A DNA stretch of 64,000 nucleotides from Epinephelus fuscoguttatus (GCF_011397635.1 NC_064759.1:19492428-19556427); one strand, 5' to 3'; numbered from the stretch's first letter, positions 1 to 13,000 are shown. Notes: a model not told the origin generated them from the sequence alone. Program-made: numbers and translations.

Positions 1-60
1 CATTCAGAATGGATCCGTGACCCACTTTTGGACTGCAACCCACCAGTTGGGAACCACTCT
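1..60 (-). mobile_element. hAT-type miniature element, terminal fragment
   Basis: The first 60 bases end in CAGTTGGGAACCACT and include ACCCACTTTTGGAC. They match the reverse complement of the left end of the complete element at 53489-53768. The rest lies off the left edge. Confidence 0.75.
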
Positions 61-2030
61 TGTTAAAGATTGAGGCCAAATGTAAAAAGTAACATTTATC
101 TTTTTATTTCACCTTTTTATTCCACTTTTCCCTTAGTTTCAGAAATCCTTTGGTCTTGTCTGGTCCTTCTCTCAGGTCAAAAATCAAGCTGTCCCACTCA
201 GGCCCGCAGGAAAGCAGATCAGCCTTGCAGCAAATTTTCACAGTGGCCACTCGTGATTGCAGCGAAAAAATCCCCTGCAGCCCAAAAAGCATTTTCCCAA
301 TATGCCACCATTGTAAGAGAGACACCTCAACAGAAGTGTTGACACCTTGAACTGTAAACAAAGTCAAATTATTACTGTTTCTATTCTGAATTTTTTTGAG
401 CCATGGTAGTTTTACATTTGTAAAACTTTCCTCAAGCTGAGAAAAGCAATTTAAATCTGCGACATCATCACAATGTAACAGGCAGGCAGGCCCAGCAGGA
501 GAGACACTATTTCACATTTTCAGTGGGCTGCATACCCTGGAAGTAAACCTGCAAGCTATAAAACTTGAGCAGCTCCATTGGAATAAACAGGCGCCATCTT
601 GGTGTCTGGTATCTAGTTATTATTAAAACCTTTGGTTCCACTCAGTGATCCACCGAGTGTTGGCTGCATATGCAGCGTGTTTTGGGGGTCTGTATGGTTT
701 TGATTTTGCATTGTTTCTATATTTGAACCGTGTTTGCTGTTAATTAATTTGTTTTGACTATCTACAGCAGGTTTTTCATTTGCAGCGTGTTTCCGTTGTT
801 TTACTAGTTTTGGATTTTAGCATGTGTTTTTGAGTTGACATAGTTTCTGAAGCTGCAGCATGTTTGTCCTAATGGAAATGTGCTGGGCTGTTGTAGCATG
901 TTTGCCCTCGTCGGCCTCTGTATAGAATAAATTGTGAAATGTTATTCTGAATGTTAGAACCTTCTTCCAGACATCTTTTCTGCAAACAATGCAATTTGTC
1001 CCAAAACCAGCAGTTTGTTTAACATTAGTGGCAGACAGCTGTGGACCAGAAGGCAGAGGACTTCTTATTAAAAAAAGAAAAACTAGATCTGCCTTTGGCT
1101 CAGGGTTTGTAATTGGACTTTTATGCATTGCTTTCAGCACCTTAGAAAAAGTCTTTTCATATCACAACGTTTAGTCAGCTGAACATATTCAGGAGGCAAT
1201 GTGTTTTGGTGTCAGTCGCGTGGGTGTTCAGCAGCTGAATCATTTACAGAAATCAAGTGATTTTACTTGACACATGAGAATGTGGAGGAAAACAAAGCCC
1301 ACCAGCACTGTGCCGAGAAACCACAAGGCTTTGTGCTCGTCACCGTGCCAGTAAAGATACCAGATTTACCAAAATGTTGAACAAATTCTGACTCTCACAT
1401 CCTCCTCCTCCTCCTCTTCCTCTCTGGTGCCTCCCACTCCTTCATCCTGTATCTGCTGGTGGCAAACAGCTCTTGGATTTCCTCTTGCTGCCCCTTCAAA
1501 AGCCAGCTTTGGTGTGGGCGGTTGAGACACGTCTCTTTCTCTTTGTGTACGCTGTAAATATTTTCTCCAATCAAAGAGTCAAACTTCAGAGCTCGGTCTA
1601 ATCTGTGAGACACACATCAAAGAGCAGGATGGAGCAGATGAGTAAAGTCAGAAAGGGAGTGAATGTGCGCCTCTTCCACTTAGAGTATCGTCTTTGTTGT
1701 AAGAAGGAGTTTATGATTTAATTTATGCAATTTGCAGATAAACAAATATGGGTTACACTGTATTGCATGACATTTCTCTACATGTACACAGGCTTTGAAG
1801 CAAGACTGAGTTTAGAAATATGAAGTAACACAGTTTGTTGCTCCTACTAAATGAAAAGCTTAAGTCTTAAGCACCACTGCAACATTACTGCTAGCAGGTC
1901 ATCAGGTTGCCTAATTACTCAGGTCTTTAAGGCAACTAACTCAGTGTCTTGTGAAAATAAATGAAAATGCAAGGAACCACCACTTCCGACCGCAGATGCC
2001 TCTGGTCAGAAAAAGTTAACAGAGCCTGAT
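60..2030. other. non-coding, no recognised gene
   Basis: Only a short CCT run (about 1400-1416) stands out. The open frames are short and low in complexity, and I recognise no protein family. The text resembles ordinary AT-rich intergenic sequence. Confidence 0.5.
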
Positions 2031-2039
2031 AGTTCAGGT

Positions 2040-2340
2040 TTTCAGGTTATTTATTAATCTGGATTGTTGGGGTGTGAGTTGCAGAGTGTTGGAGATATCG
2101 GCCGTAGAGATGTCTGCCCCCTCTCCAGTATGATGGAACGAGATGGCACTCAGCTTGTGGTGCTCAAAGTGCCAAAAAACAAATTCGAAAAACATGACAG
2201 CAATTTCCAGAAATCATGACATGGTTACTCAAGATAATCCACAGACCTTGCGAGCAGTTTGATGTAGGAACTATTTTCTTTCCACTGAACTACACCTGTG
2301 AACTGTATCACAACACAGAAGGGAGTGTGTATCTACTGCA
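2040..2340 (+). repeat. dispersed teleost repeat (GGAGATATCGGCCGTAGAG type)
   Basis: The stretch with GGAGATATCGGCCGTAGAG, then GGCACTCAGCTTGTGGTGCT, then CACAGACCTTG is one I recognise as recurrent in teleost genomes. No second copy was found in the window, so the call rests on recall. Class unknown. Confidence 0.5.
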
Positions 2341-2480
2341 TTCTCAATCTGACATCACACATCTACGTTTGGACTTTCCACGTCCGTATATGATGTGAAC
2401 GGTACTCTGGGTGTGTTGATTGCAGATGTTCTGAGATGCTGTGTCAAGTTCTGCCTGTTACATGCATTGCTTCTTTCAAA
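2341..2480 (+). repeat. dispersed repeat, copy related to 12790-13000
   Basis: It shares several blocks (TTTCCACRTCCR, GTACWCTGGGTGTG, AGTTCTGCCTGTTACATGC) with the reverse complement of 12830-12990. That copy runs into the GGGATTTATAC terminus found on the Harbinger-like elements, so this is probably a terminal region of the same group. Confidence 0.6.
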
Positions 2481-2574
2481 ATACACTTCCGTTTTCACAA
2501 GTAATTTACCATTTACATGCAGTCTTTTTCAAAATAAACACTGTAAATTGACTTTTTTCCCCCCCTCCAACAAC

Positions 2575-2885
2575 AAACACACATTGTTAGGTTTAGGAAA
2601 AAAGAACAGTTTTTGGCGTTACAATCGTGGGGGACGCGAACCCTGCTCTCCCGGGTGAAAGTCAGTGTTTGTTGGACCACCCCTCCCACCAGACCTACTC
2701 GGACTTTCGCTGCATTAACTTTTATTCTTTTTCTATCGTGTTTCCCCCTGGCACCACCGAGCGCAGTTAAACTACAATGACGACCCGCTGTGTGTCATGC
2801 CAATGTTAAAGGACAGCTTTTTTGTCTGCGTGTCTGATGCTACAAGTCATTGCCCAAGCGCCGCCATGTCTTTTGAGTGAGCCCG
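2575..2885 (+). repeat. GC-rich dispersed repeat family, copy 1
   Basis: It matches 24618-24905 along about 300 bases. Shared blocks include TTAGGTTTAGGAAAAAAGAA, GGTGAAAGTCAGTGTTTGTT, TTAAAGGACR and GCAAGTCAYTGCCCAAGCGCC. Inverted relatives lie at 4088-4370 and 8360-8570. It encodes no conserved protein. The class is unassigned, probably a non-autonomous DNA element. Confidence 0.75.
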
Positions 2886-4087
2886 AGCTGCTCAAGCTCT
2901 CACAAGCATGAGCTTCATGTCCGAGTCTTTTCTTTGTCCCATCAGAAATAAATCAACTTCTTATTCTGAGATTACTAAATTCTGATTCTCCTGTTTCTCT
3001 CAGAAATTTCTCAACTCTGACAACAGATAAAATACACAGCATTAAGATTAATTTATTGTTACAAACTTACCTTATTTTGTTGTTTGTTGTGATGTACTAG
3101 ACACCACAGCGACACCTTTTTTTGTGTGTGTACTTGAACGCCACACAGACGAGCCCCTGCAGACTTGACGGATGCGAACCCGTGCGCCGTTACAGTTACA
3201 ACCTGCTGTCTCTGGACTTGTGGTAAGTTGACTTTGGCTGAACTCCACCAAAACTACTTTACTTTTTATGGTTAAAAGTGTATTTTATTTGCCTTAAATG
3301 TGCCATAAAGCTCCTGAAAACACTAATTATTATTGTTCTGTGATGATGTTGGGTGGTTGGAGATGTATTTGGAGCAAGTAGCTGTGCAGGTTATGGTAAC
3401 TATATTAGCTTGTTAGCCGTTAGCCGCAGCTAATCCAGGTGGTGTGGCTAATTGATTCGCAGCAAGTCTCACCTGTTTTGTTTCATTTTGTTTCAGTGTA
3501 TGCTGAGCTACATTGTTAATGAGAGCTGGCTGTGGAGGCTGATTTTCTTGTTTTATATTCACCAGTGCCGAAATAAATGTGGGTCCAAGCCGAACAGTGA
3601 CTGAGAATGAGTCATCCCTTAATCTACACAAGGCAAGAGTACTAAGCAGTTACACAGACCCATTTATACATTTTACTGTTCTCATAAGAGCTGATTATTT
3701 CAGCCAAATAAAAATGACTGCAGTGAGAGAAGAAGAAAAGAGCATTTTTAAGATCTTTAATAAGGAGCGGGCTGATTTTAAGAAGAATTAAAAAACTGTC
3801 AAAATCTTATGTTATATTGAGCTCATTTAAGTCTTGGAGAAACAGGCTGGACATAAAAGAAATCTTATTTTGAATTTTCCTTTCCTCCAGGCAGTTCCAT
3901 TATATTGGGGAGACGGTTGACACCTCTTGATAAACAGCACTACAGGTAAGAGGAAAAATCTGTAGCCTATTTTTGATTTGGGGTGAGCTGTTCCTGTAAA
4001 GGACAAACGTAGTGTTATTATATATTTTGTTATTGTCAACACCTCTCAGGAAAAAATAAACATCAACAATTCATTTTTTTAGCTTAT
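2886..4087. other. non-coding spacer, one possible repeat tail
   Basis: No gene is recognised. Around 3940-4010 the text (TTTTTGATTTGGGGTGAGCTG, then GTTCCTGTAAAGGA) resembles the end of a common teleost miniature element, but no second copy is present here to confirm it. Confidence 0.35.
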
Positions 4088-4370
4088 TCCTGAGCCCGGT
4101 CTCACTCCAGTGTCGAAGTCCAGCACTTGGGCAGTGACTTGCGGTGTCGGAAACCAACAAAAAAAGGCATCCTGAACTGCCAGTTGCTGTTGTAGTGTAA
4201 CGATGCCCGGCGGCGTCAGGGGGAAACATGGGCGGGACAACGATGAAAGTTAGGGTGGCGAAAGTCCGACTGCAGTGGGCGGGAGTGGTGGTGGATGACT
4301 CCAGCAAACACAGGCCCTCACCCAAGACAGCGGTGTTTGCGTCCTGTAAGATTATAAAGCCACACATGGT
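4088..4370 (-). repeat. GC-rich dispersed repeat family, copy 2 (inverted)
   Basis: It begins GAGCCCGGTCTCACTCCAG. Its reverse complement aligns with 2640-2880 and 24660-24930, including the 'sequential CCTGACGCCGCCGGGCA' region, the TAAAGG.CG block and the GCACTTGGGCAGTGACTTG block (seen inverted). It supports the same family as copy 1. Confidence 0.75.
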
Positions 4371-6451
4371 AGCAAATCAAAAAGTATTTCAGGAAACAGA
4401 CTCGCATGGTGATTTTTCTCGTTTCTTGGGGTTCGCTGATAATAATAAAGATGCAGATTAACGCAGCCTAATTTAAGAAGTTTTCTGCACAGAACGAAAA
4501 TCAGGTAGTAGTGCAGATGTTCCAAATCAATCTGTATCTGGAGCTACACTGGCTCTAAATGACAAAATATTACTGACAAAAATATATGAATGAATTACCC
4601 ACCTGCATGTTTCAAGAGTCAGCTGATTACTTATCATACAGAAAAACTGGATATCAAAGAAACACTTTATAAATCCAAAGCTCGACGGCATGAATTTGAA
4701 GAACAGCCAGCAGTTACTGAAAGCATACTTGAATTGTTGGTAAGAAGATAAAACTTGGTATGGTCCTTTAATTCAAGCCTTTCAAATGTGTCAGTCTTTA
4801 AATTAGCCCATCATTCCTTCCTTTCTTTGGTATGCATACTTTTATTTTCAGCCATTGGATTACAAACTGCGCTGACAACCGCATCACATTCTTTGACTTT
4901 GAGATGCATGAGAACAAAAATCAAGTGAAATTCAAGAACAGAACACACAACCCACCTACAACAGTACTGTTTTTACCTAGCGTTTCTGTTTCTCTCTGAG
5001 CCATCACTCTTTCCACAGAAAGCCAAATAGAGCCGGAGGTAGTCATTATAGGCTTCCCAGGGTAATGCTTGAATGACTGCTCAGGTCTATTCTTGCTCGG
5101 TCAGGGTGAAGTGGGTGCACAGTGGTTCTTATAGTAGACACTGGGTGACAAACATTCATATAGGGTGTAATTCCAGCGGTTGTGTCTTCAACCCCAATGA
5201 GGCATGGGTGGAGTGCCACTTACAAACACCAAACCAGGATTTCCCAAGTGGTGCCAGGCACCCATGGAGTAGAAACAAGTCTGGACCATACTCTGGCTAC
5301 ATGCTGGCCCCAATGTAAATTCCTGAGGGGTTTGGTTTGGGATCGGTCCCATCCTGTCCGCTGGTTTGCTTTGCAGTTCCATAGTTTTGTGCTGGGCTGT
5401 TAACAGTGGTAGGACGGATGTAGGAAACAGGACTGAAGTCTCCAGATGTCTGTCGTTAGGGCAGATTATATCCATGTTTGGAGGTGCACTGTGTCTGCTA
5501 CCTGGCTGTTCTTACAGACTGTTTGGGTTTTTGGTCACATGGTTGCTGTCAGTCATCCTGGAGGTTTGGTTAGTTAGAGATCAGTCTGGAGTCTCTAAGA
5601 AGCAAACAGTGTGTTTACGTTGTGCTGCTTTATCTAGAAGATGTAATAAAACATAATCTTTCCTGTCAAACTTTGCTAACATCACAGTTGTGTTAACACT
5701 TCCCTTACACGCATCAAGCTGTGTTACATGTATTATTCATAAGACACACTCGCTGTTTGAAAATCATTTAACATTTTGACAGAAATAGCTGACAGCATGA
5801 ATTACAGCACACACAGGGTGTGTACTTTGGCTCTGTTTAGATTCAGAAAATTAAGACCTGCTCTTTTCATGCCTTTATAAAAATGGGCTCTGCCTTTTGC
5901 ACACTCTTTTAAAGGCAGCAGCGGCTGAAGGTCCTGACAGGCTATCATTTCCCCTGAGAAAATGAATGTATTTGAGAAATGTGGCAGCAAAGCTATATCA
6001 TTTCTGGAAGTGACGCACAGTGTTCTGTGTAATGTACACTGAAATAACATGGATAAAGGAGTAGTTTCAGAAGCCTGAATATTACACAGATAACATCTCT
6101 TCCTGTGTTAATTGAATTCAGATACCAGCAGAACCATTTCAACTCTGGGAACACTTTAAACTCTAATGTGCCCCTTCTTTGTGTATTTAGTCTAGATGCA
6201 AATGCTTTAATGTTGTAAACACTGATGTCACCAAGTGACTATAGTCTCATACAATTACAGAATAAGCGTATAGAACAATGATTGGACGTCCAGAACTTCA
6301 ACACCCAGTTGCCTAGATATGTTTCTGCAAACAACAAATACTTTACATTTGCATGTTTCATGTATATTATATCAACATTTATAAAGTGATGTAGTATGTG
6401 AGCTGACTTTGTCATTGGGGGTGGAGGGGATGTAGGATGACGTGGCATTTT
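4371..6451. other. non-coding, no recognised gene
   Basis: Several short open frames overlap on both strands at 5070-5660, without family similarity. No repeat with a second copy in the window was recognised. Confidence 0.45.
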
Positions 6452-7292
6452 AAACGGGATTTATACTTGTGCGTCAGCACAATGCGTGGTAGCGTACGCA
6501 CGTGGCCTATGCCATTGTGAGCATTTACACTTGTGGTGTGTCTGTGTCACTCTGCAATTACACCTCCAAAACACTGATTGTCATTGGGGTTTCTGTGAAG
6601 TGCCGTCAAGTTTAGTTGATTCAAAACACACATTACACATGGCTTAATAGAGACTATTTAAAACACAAGTACACAAATCGACTTCACTATAATTTGCAGC
6701 ATTCACAGACTTCTGCTGAACACATTTTCCCCACAAATACAATATGCTAATGTTTTTAGCTCAAGCCTATGGTATTTTACATTGTATAAATTAGCCTAGC
6801 AGCTAGCAGACTTTTCCTCTACTCATATGAATCCAGGGACAACGGCAACATTTAACAAAGGTAACGTCACAAAATTTGGCTCCATTACAACTCACAAGGT
6901 TCACTGACAAAACAACTGTCTTATACTAAACATATTTTCCAAACACATATGATATGCTAATGTTATTAGCACAAGCCTATGGCATTTTACATTGTATAAA
7001 TTAGCCTAGCAATGAGTGGAGATTTCCTCTGCTTGTATGCTGCCAGGATAAATCACGCACAAGACTTAAAATGCTATTTTGTGGAGGCTTTATTGTCTTC
7101 ACAATTTATTGTTTCTTATCCGTGAAATTAAAGTCAACAAAAGCTTTGTCTCCACTGAGGGAAATGGTTTCAGTTTACAAAAATAGAGGTCTGTGTCGCC
7201 ACAACGTGTTGTTACACTTCTCAGGAGGTGCACGTCAGGCTACAGCATAGGGTACGGCATTGATTCAACACACAAGTATAAATCCCGCTTTA
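6452..7292. mobile_element. non-autonomous DNA transposon, PIF/Harbinger-like
   Basis: The inverted termini are CGGGATTTATACTTGTG near 6455 and CACAAGTATAAATCCCG ending near 7288. They are flanked by TAA/TTA-like trinucleotides, as expected of PIF/Harbinger target sites. The ~840-bp interior encodes nothing recognisable and holds a ~210-bp direct duplication: ATATGCTAATGTT, then TTTTACATTGTATAAATTAG, near 6742 and again near 6952. It is internally deleted and depends on a transposase from elsewhere. The superfamily is inferred from termini and target site only. Confidence 0.6.
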
Positions 7293-7384
7293 TGCCCACC
7301 TTTGACACTGTCGTTTCTTCATAGCCTCAGAGTTTTGCCTGAAGTCATGCACTGCTAAATTTGTTGGCAATGCAAAGGCTTATT

Positions 7385-7440
7385 TGGAAAATACTGGTAA
7401 GGCATTGATTCAACACAGTAGCAAGTATAAATCCCGCATA
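7385..7440. mobile_element. second, solitary terminus of the GGGATTTATAC element
   Basis: GGCATTGATTCAACACA, then GTATAAATCCCGC, repeats the right end of the element at 7248-7290 about 145 bp downstream. Either a tandem terminal duplication or a relic of a second insertion. Confidence 0.55.
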
Positions 7441-7830
7441 AGTGAGACCCCTGCCAAGCTGCAAACCTCTGCAGACCACTGTTCAAAACCAACAAACAAT
7501 AAAACCAGTTGGGTTTAGCAAGTCATTGTTTTCAGTGGCTTTTTAAGCTCAAGTGGGTTTTTTGTAGCCACCCATCAATGTTTTGTCAGCTTGTTTTTGG
7601 GCTTCAGATGTGGGTGTTTTGTAGCAACCTGTGGGTGTATTTCCACCAGCTTTTTAGGTCCCAAACGTGGGTAGTTTTGTCATTATTTTTTCTTTAGTGG
7701 CTTTTAAGACATCACTGCATTTCCTGCCAAGTTTGTGCCTCCAAAACTAGGTATTTTAAGCCAAAACATGATTTTTCCTAACCGTAACCAAGTGGGTTTT
7801 GTGCCTAAATCTAACCACACGTTAACCACT
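7441..7830 (-). repeat. dispersed repeat with internal GTGGGT-rich units
   Basis: The left part (GCAGACCACTGTT) is the inverse of CAGTGGTCTGCAGCTTG at 9524 and 24245. The right part contains TAACCAAGTGGGTTTTGTGCC, an inverse of the 'AACCACTTGG' text at 9280. The middle holds several degenerate ~60-bp units (GTGGGTGTTTTGTAGC and similar). With the copies at 9255-9590 and 24080-24290 this forms a three-member family. Confidence 0.6.
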
Positions 7831-8359
7831 GCATCATGGAAGTTTTAATCTATAAACTACATAATAATGTGCAAATATAAACTATCTGAGTTAAACTAAG
7901 ATTAAACAGAGATAACTGCCAAAGAGCTCCACTTCACTCGTCTTCCGAGCTAGAAGTCTCAGTGTACTCATGGAGTCAGACCTAAATGTTCACATTTAGA
8001 CAATTACAAAATTGGCCTACTATCATCTTAAGAATATGCTAAGAAAGGACTGATGTCTCAGCAGTAGGCTTGACTACAGTATGTGTCTTTACAAGTCTCT
8101 CTAAAAACCCCATCACTCAGCTGCTGCTAGAGTTCTTACATTGAGTAAGAAAATTCATCACATCAGTCCAGTTTGCAGCGGCTTCCTGTGTGCTTTTAAA
8201 ACATTACTGTTGTGTCATAAATCACTGAATAGTTTAGGGCTGAAATATGTTTCAGATCCGCTCCTGCATCACAAACTGTACAGACCTCTCAGGTCATCTG
8301 AGACAGGATTGCTGTCTATCCCCAGAGGCAGAGAAGCATTCGGTTTCTCTCAGCGCGGT

Positions 8360-8570
8360 CTCATTCCGAAGTCGTCACACTGACGAAAAAAGCCATCCTT
8401 TCATGTCGGCATGATGCGTGGCTGGGTGACATCAGTGTGCCTGAAGGTGCCAGGGAGAAATGCAGTGGGAAAACAAACTACGTTCAGAGGGTGGAAAGTC
8501 CGAGTTGGTGGACAGGTCCAACAATCACCGACTTTCACCTGGGAGGCTGGTGTTCACTTCCCATATGAAT
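8360..8570 (-). repeat. GC-rich dispersed repeat family, copy 3 (diverged, inverted)
   Basis: It begins GCGGTCTCATTCCGAAGTCG, followed by AAAAAAGCCATCCTTTCAT, GTGCCAGGGAGAAA, GGAAAGTCCGAGTTGG and CACCGACTTTCACCTGGGAG. Block order is as in 4088-4370, though more diverged. Confidence 0.6.
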
Positions 8571-9254
8571 GTAAAGCCGAGCCAAGTTGTTCTATTATTA
8601 TTTTGTATGTTTTATTCCACTTCAACTTCCTTGCCTTGATTGGTAAAGAATGCATCAATAAATCAGAAACTGTAATATCTGAAGTCTCCCCACACAGTCC
8701 TAATGAAACTTGGACTCCCATTTTGACCTCAACAGTAACGTCTCCTCCATCTGTGAAAATGCTTTGCACTAAAGCCTAGAGTGCATTTTTCCTGCAGCAT
8801 TCTTGTTGTAAATGATCCCCAGTGCTGTAAAATAAGCTTTAAGAGGGCCTGACTGTTATTTATTATAGGCTCCCACTGATCCCACTCTTCCATCATCTAC
8901 ACACTCGCCACCGCAGCAGCAGGTTAAGAGGCCTTTATTCCAGATACCTGGAGCATCAGAAGGAGCAGCAAGGACCGGGAGAGATTAGCGTCCAGGGAGA
9001 GTGGTGTTGGTTCAGTTACACAGAGAGGAGAAAAGGAATAACTCAATGGGCAACAACTCAAGCATCTCTCTGAAGATCGGTTGAATGGTTTCTGAACTGG
9101 TGTATGCATTTAGGCATTCATATTTCAACCCTTTTGCCAGAAGAAATGTTGTATCAAAGGGGTTGTATGTTTCTGCAAAATGCAGATGTGTTAAATTTGC
9201 ACATTATTATGTAACTGATACACTGAAACTTTGCATTTCAACAATGCTGTGGTT

Positions 9255-9590
9255 AATGTGAGCAGGTTTGGGCTTAAAAACCACTTGGGTATGGTTAAGA
9301 GGAGATCACATTTTGGCTTTTAATACCTGGTTTAGGCTGCTATCCAGGCAGGAAACGCAACAATGTCTAGGTAAAAAAAACAAAGGCTTTTTGTGCCACT
9401 ATCCAGGCAGGAAAAACAGCAATGTCTCAGTAAAAAGCAACAGCTTTCTGTGCCAAAAACGCTGCTGAAAACACACCCATGACTCACTAAATCAGAGCCG
9501 GTTTTGGTGTTTATTGGTCTCAAACAGTGGTCTGCAGCTTGGCAGGCATCTCGCCCAGGTGTCAGCTCGTATACTACGTCACTTTAGAAA
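9255..9590 (+). repeat. dispersed repeat, copy with duplicated CAGGAAAC unit
   Basis: It contains two ~70-bp direct units (ATCCAGGCAGGAAACGCAAC and ATCCAGGCAGGAAAAACAGC), then CAAACAGTGGTCTGCAGCTTG. It is related to 24080-24290 and to the inverse copy at 7441-7830. Confidence 0.6.
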
Positions 9591-9906
9591 TATTGATATG
9601 ATGTAACACATAACACACAATGGCAACATTTTCTCCTGGCTACTGGGCTAAATATTTGCAGGATAATAATGTATTTTAACTGCTTAACTGGTGGACCCTT
9701 CAATCGACATGTTTATATTCACAGGGTGAGTGATGTGCTGGCAAATTAGTTGAATTTTTTTCCAACTCTGACAAGGTGTCAGCTGTGTTTATGTCTCAAT
9801 ATCTATTAAAACTGGCACAACACTCTGTGGTTTAGAGTTCAAGGCTTCAAGCTGTGTTTATTGTTCCCACTACACACTTGTATGCATCATCCCTCTCACC
9901 CTCTCT

Positions 9907-9934
9907 CACACACACACACATACACACACACACA
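9907..9934. repeat. CA dinucleotide microsatellite
   Basis: About 28 bases of CA repeats with one TA interruption. Confidence 0.9.
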
Positions 9935-12789
9935 AACTGCCCCAGTGCTTCCAGTGAATACTTTGTGAGCCTGTAATGGTTTATTTTCTCCCCTCATATG
10001 TCCTGGGGTGAACTCAGCAGTCGAGCTCTGCAGATTGCACGTCTGGCTTCACTGAGCCTCCAGGCTAAACATTACCTCCTATACTGTACTGTCCAACCAA
10101 ACAGTCGTTGAGTCTATTTCTGGATGCTGAAAATGATGCGACGGTGAGTCAACCTGAGCTAAGAATGCTCAAAATACACACTGGCGTCGACCAAGAACGC
10201 GCTTTCGATTTTAGGTTAGTGTAAGAAGTATTTTTGAGCCCATAGAAGTACATTTGGAAGCTGAAAAGGAAGCTGGCATTGGGAACAAAACCCACACACA
10301 TTGTATTAAATGGAAGGTCTTTTTTATCCAATTAAGATTCAATGAAACCTAATCAGAGGAAACTGTTTGCTTTGGAATCCATATGAAGGCATGCTCAAGG
10401 TATAGTCATTATTCTTGGACGCTGAAGGCACATTTTACTCCATCCATTTAATTTCCCGTTAATATACCGGCTTCATACTCACGTTACAGCCAAAGCTGCA
10501 GCTACTCAGATTGGATCCAGGAGAATTCAGATCTGAGAGTGAGTGGAGTCCGTGCTGTGAGAGAGGTGAATCGTCTGGGGGGGAATCATGCAGTCTTGCC
10601 CTGCTTGCTTTGTAGTCGATCGCCACAGCTGCAGTGCTGGAATGTCATTCTCTCTGAGGAGATGTTTATTACATTTCAAGAAATGAGGCAAAAAAGCAAT
10701 ATCCTTAGATTGAGTGCGAAAAACATCTGCATTTTTCATAAATCTGTCACACTGTTACAATACTATAGTGTTAAACACACTAACAAATCGTCGACCTGTC
10801 AGGGCTCACCATTTTATTTCTTTCTACAAACATCCGGAGGACACAAAAGCACCTAAAAGAACCAGTATAAGTGATGTGAGCAGCTTTTAAATGTGGGCAA
10901 AACATTTTTTTTGGCCGTTCCCCAGATTGCAGGTCACTCATTACATGAGCGATAAGCATCACACTATGCTGTGGCTGCGCAGGCTCTGGGGGATTGAACA
11001 GGAAACTGATTTATGAAGTCTTGCCCGTTAGTTTTCTTCCAAGCATGCAGCCTCAGTGTAAACACCCTGACACTGCACAAGCTGATTACAAGTGAGGCAG
11101 ATGGTTTCCACTCCAAGGGAGTCATGTTTTTGCATTCCCCTGTCATGGGAGAGCTGAAAAATGCCATGCAGCGCACACGCCTGCACGGACACACAGTGCA
11201 TTCATAAGGATGTGAGCACAGACTCACACTCCCTTACACTACCTGGACTCTCAGGTGTTGCTATCGTCAGTGTGCTTGAGGGGACTTTATATTAAAAAAT
11301 AATAGCTGCGAAAAGAGATTGCCAGGGCGGATGTTTTTGGGCGTTCACAAAGTGTTGGGTGTGCAGAAATTTGAATCCTTTACCGTAAATCACCAAGGTT
11401 CAAATCTGAGCCTTGAAGATGAGTCTTTACATTCTCTGTAAATATATCATCTTACTCTGACCTGTCTGTGCGACAGACATGCTATCATGCTTAGAACAAA
11501 TGGTTCATGAACTCTCTGGCTCTTCATTTTGAATGACAGTAATATATTCTCGGCTGCGCCTGAAGGAAGCAATAGATTATGGTGCTTTGATATGGTCTGA
11601 CTGTGCACAAAAAGATGAGATTTGTCATGTACATGTCAGCTCTTGCTCTCGCCCCTCACAGGGAGGAGTAAGTCATTAAGTACTTCAGCTGCTAACTGGA
11701 AAGGTGTGCACAGCTCTGCTGAAGATCACGACTAGATGCTGATGGATGAACAGTTTTCAGAGCTCTTTCATTTTAACATGCAGCCATCGGCTTGCAACAA
11801 AACAAATTTCCTGCTGCTCTTTTATTTCCTTTCAAAGAAAGGAAGGTCACACTTATCTGCAGGGTAAATATGTTCTCAGAGAACAGAGCAAGGACGGACA
11901 CCTGCTTCCCAAAACCCTCTTGGGCTTGAAAACAGAACTTGTGACAAACTTGTTCTGGCACATTTACAAGCTGTTCATTCACTTTTTGACACCATTTTGC
12001 TCCACCGACTGAGCGTCGGTGTCAAAGTGCTTGTTTTCCAATGAAAAGCAGCTCAGCTTGTTATCACAAGTGTCAGTGTGTGTTGACTATAGCTGCAGGG
12101 GTTTGTTCCGGTGAAGAGGTAAATGACCAGCAGGCCACAGCGGTGACCACAGTCCAGATGGATGCCTCTAACCCGAAACTGTTGATTTAGCCAACCATGA
12201 GTCAACAGTTCCCAGCAGAGGGGGACGACAGGATGGAGGGGACAGAGGAAAGGAAGTGCAATGGTGATGAACAATTACATGGGGCTTAAGCTCCTGGGGT
12301 GAGGGCCAACAGGAAGCGGATGCCTGAGTGATTCAGAGGCAAAAAAGCGACCAACTGATGTTGGTGTGGACTGCTGTAATTATTATGGTGTTGGTGGTTA
12401 TTTCTGTGTGTGTGCAGGATTATGACTGTGTGCGCAAGTGCTTGTGCACATAGGAAGGAATACTTCACTTAAAATCTACCAAATATGCAGCCTGCAGGCT
12501 TGCAAAGTTTATAGCCTGCTCTTTAGAAATTAGTTAATGAATAAATTGAACAAATACTCAGTCAGCTTAAAATGTCATGGCAGTCTGAACACTCATAACT
12601 TTATGTTTAAACAGTTCGATATTTTTAAGGTATAATGAGCTCCCATAGAAACTTCTTAGACACCTCTTGCAGTTGACCAAAATGTTTTTGTCAACTGCAT
12701 TTTCCAAATAAGCCTTCACATTGCCGACAGATTGAGGGGTGTCTGACTTCAGGCAAAACTTTGAAGCTATGAAGAGATGATAGTGTCAG
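9935..12789. other. non-coding, no recognised gene or repeat
   Basis: I examined both strands and found only short, overlapping, family-less open frames. No second copy of any part was recognised in the window. Confidence 0.4.
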
Positions 12790-13000
12790 AGGTGGGCGTA
12801 AAGCGGGATTTATACTTCTGCATGTGCACCTCTGCAAGGCATGTAACAGGCAGAACTTGTGTTCCAGAACATCATCATCCAGCACACCCAGTGTACCTTG
12901 CACGTCGTATCTGGATGTGGAAACTCCATGACCAAACGTTGATATTTGATGAAGTCGGAGTGAGAATGTGTTGAAAATAGCAACATCTCTGAGCTTCTGA
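12790..13000 (-). mobile_element. DNA transposon fragment with GGGATTTATAC terminus
   Basis: It starts TAAAGCGGGATTTATACTTC, the same terminus and TAA-like flank as the element at 6452. Its interior is the inverse of 2341-2480. This links the two repeat groups to one family. Confidence 0.6.
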
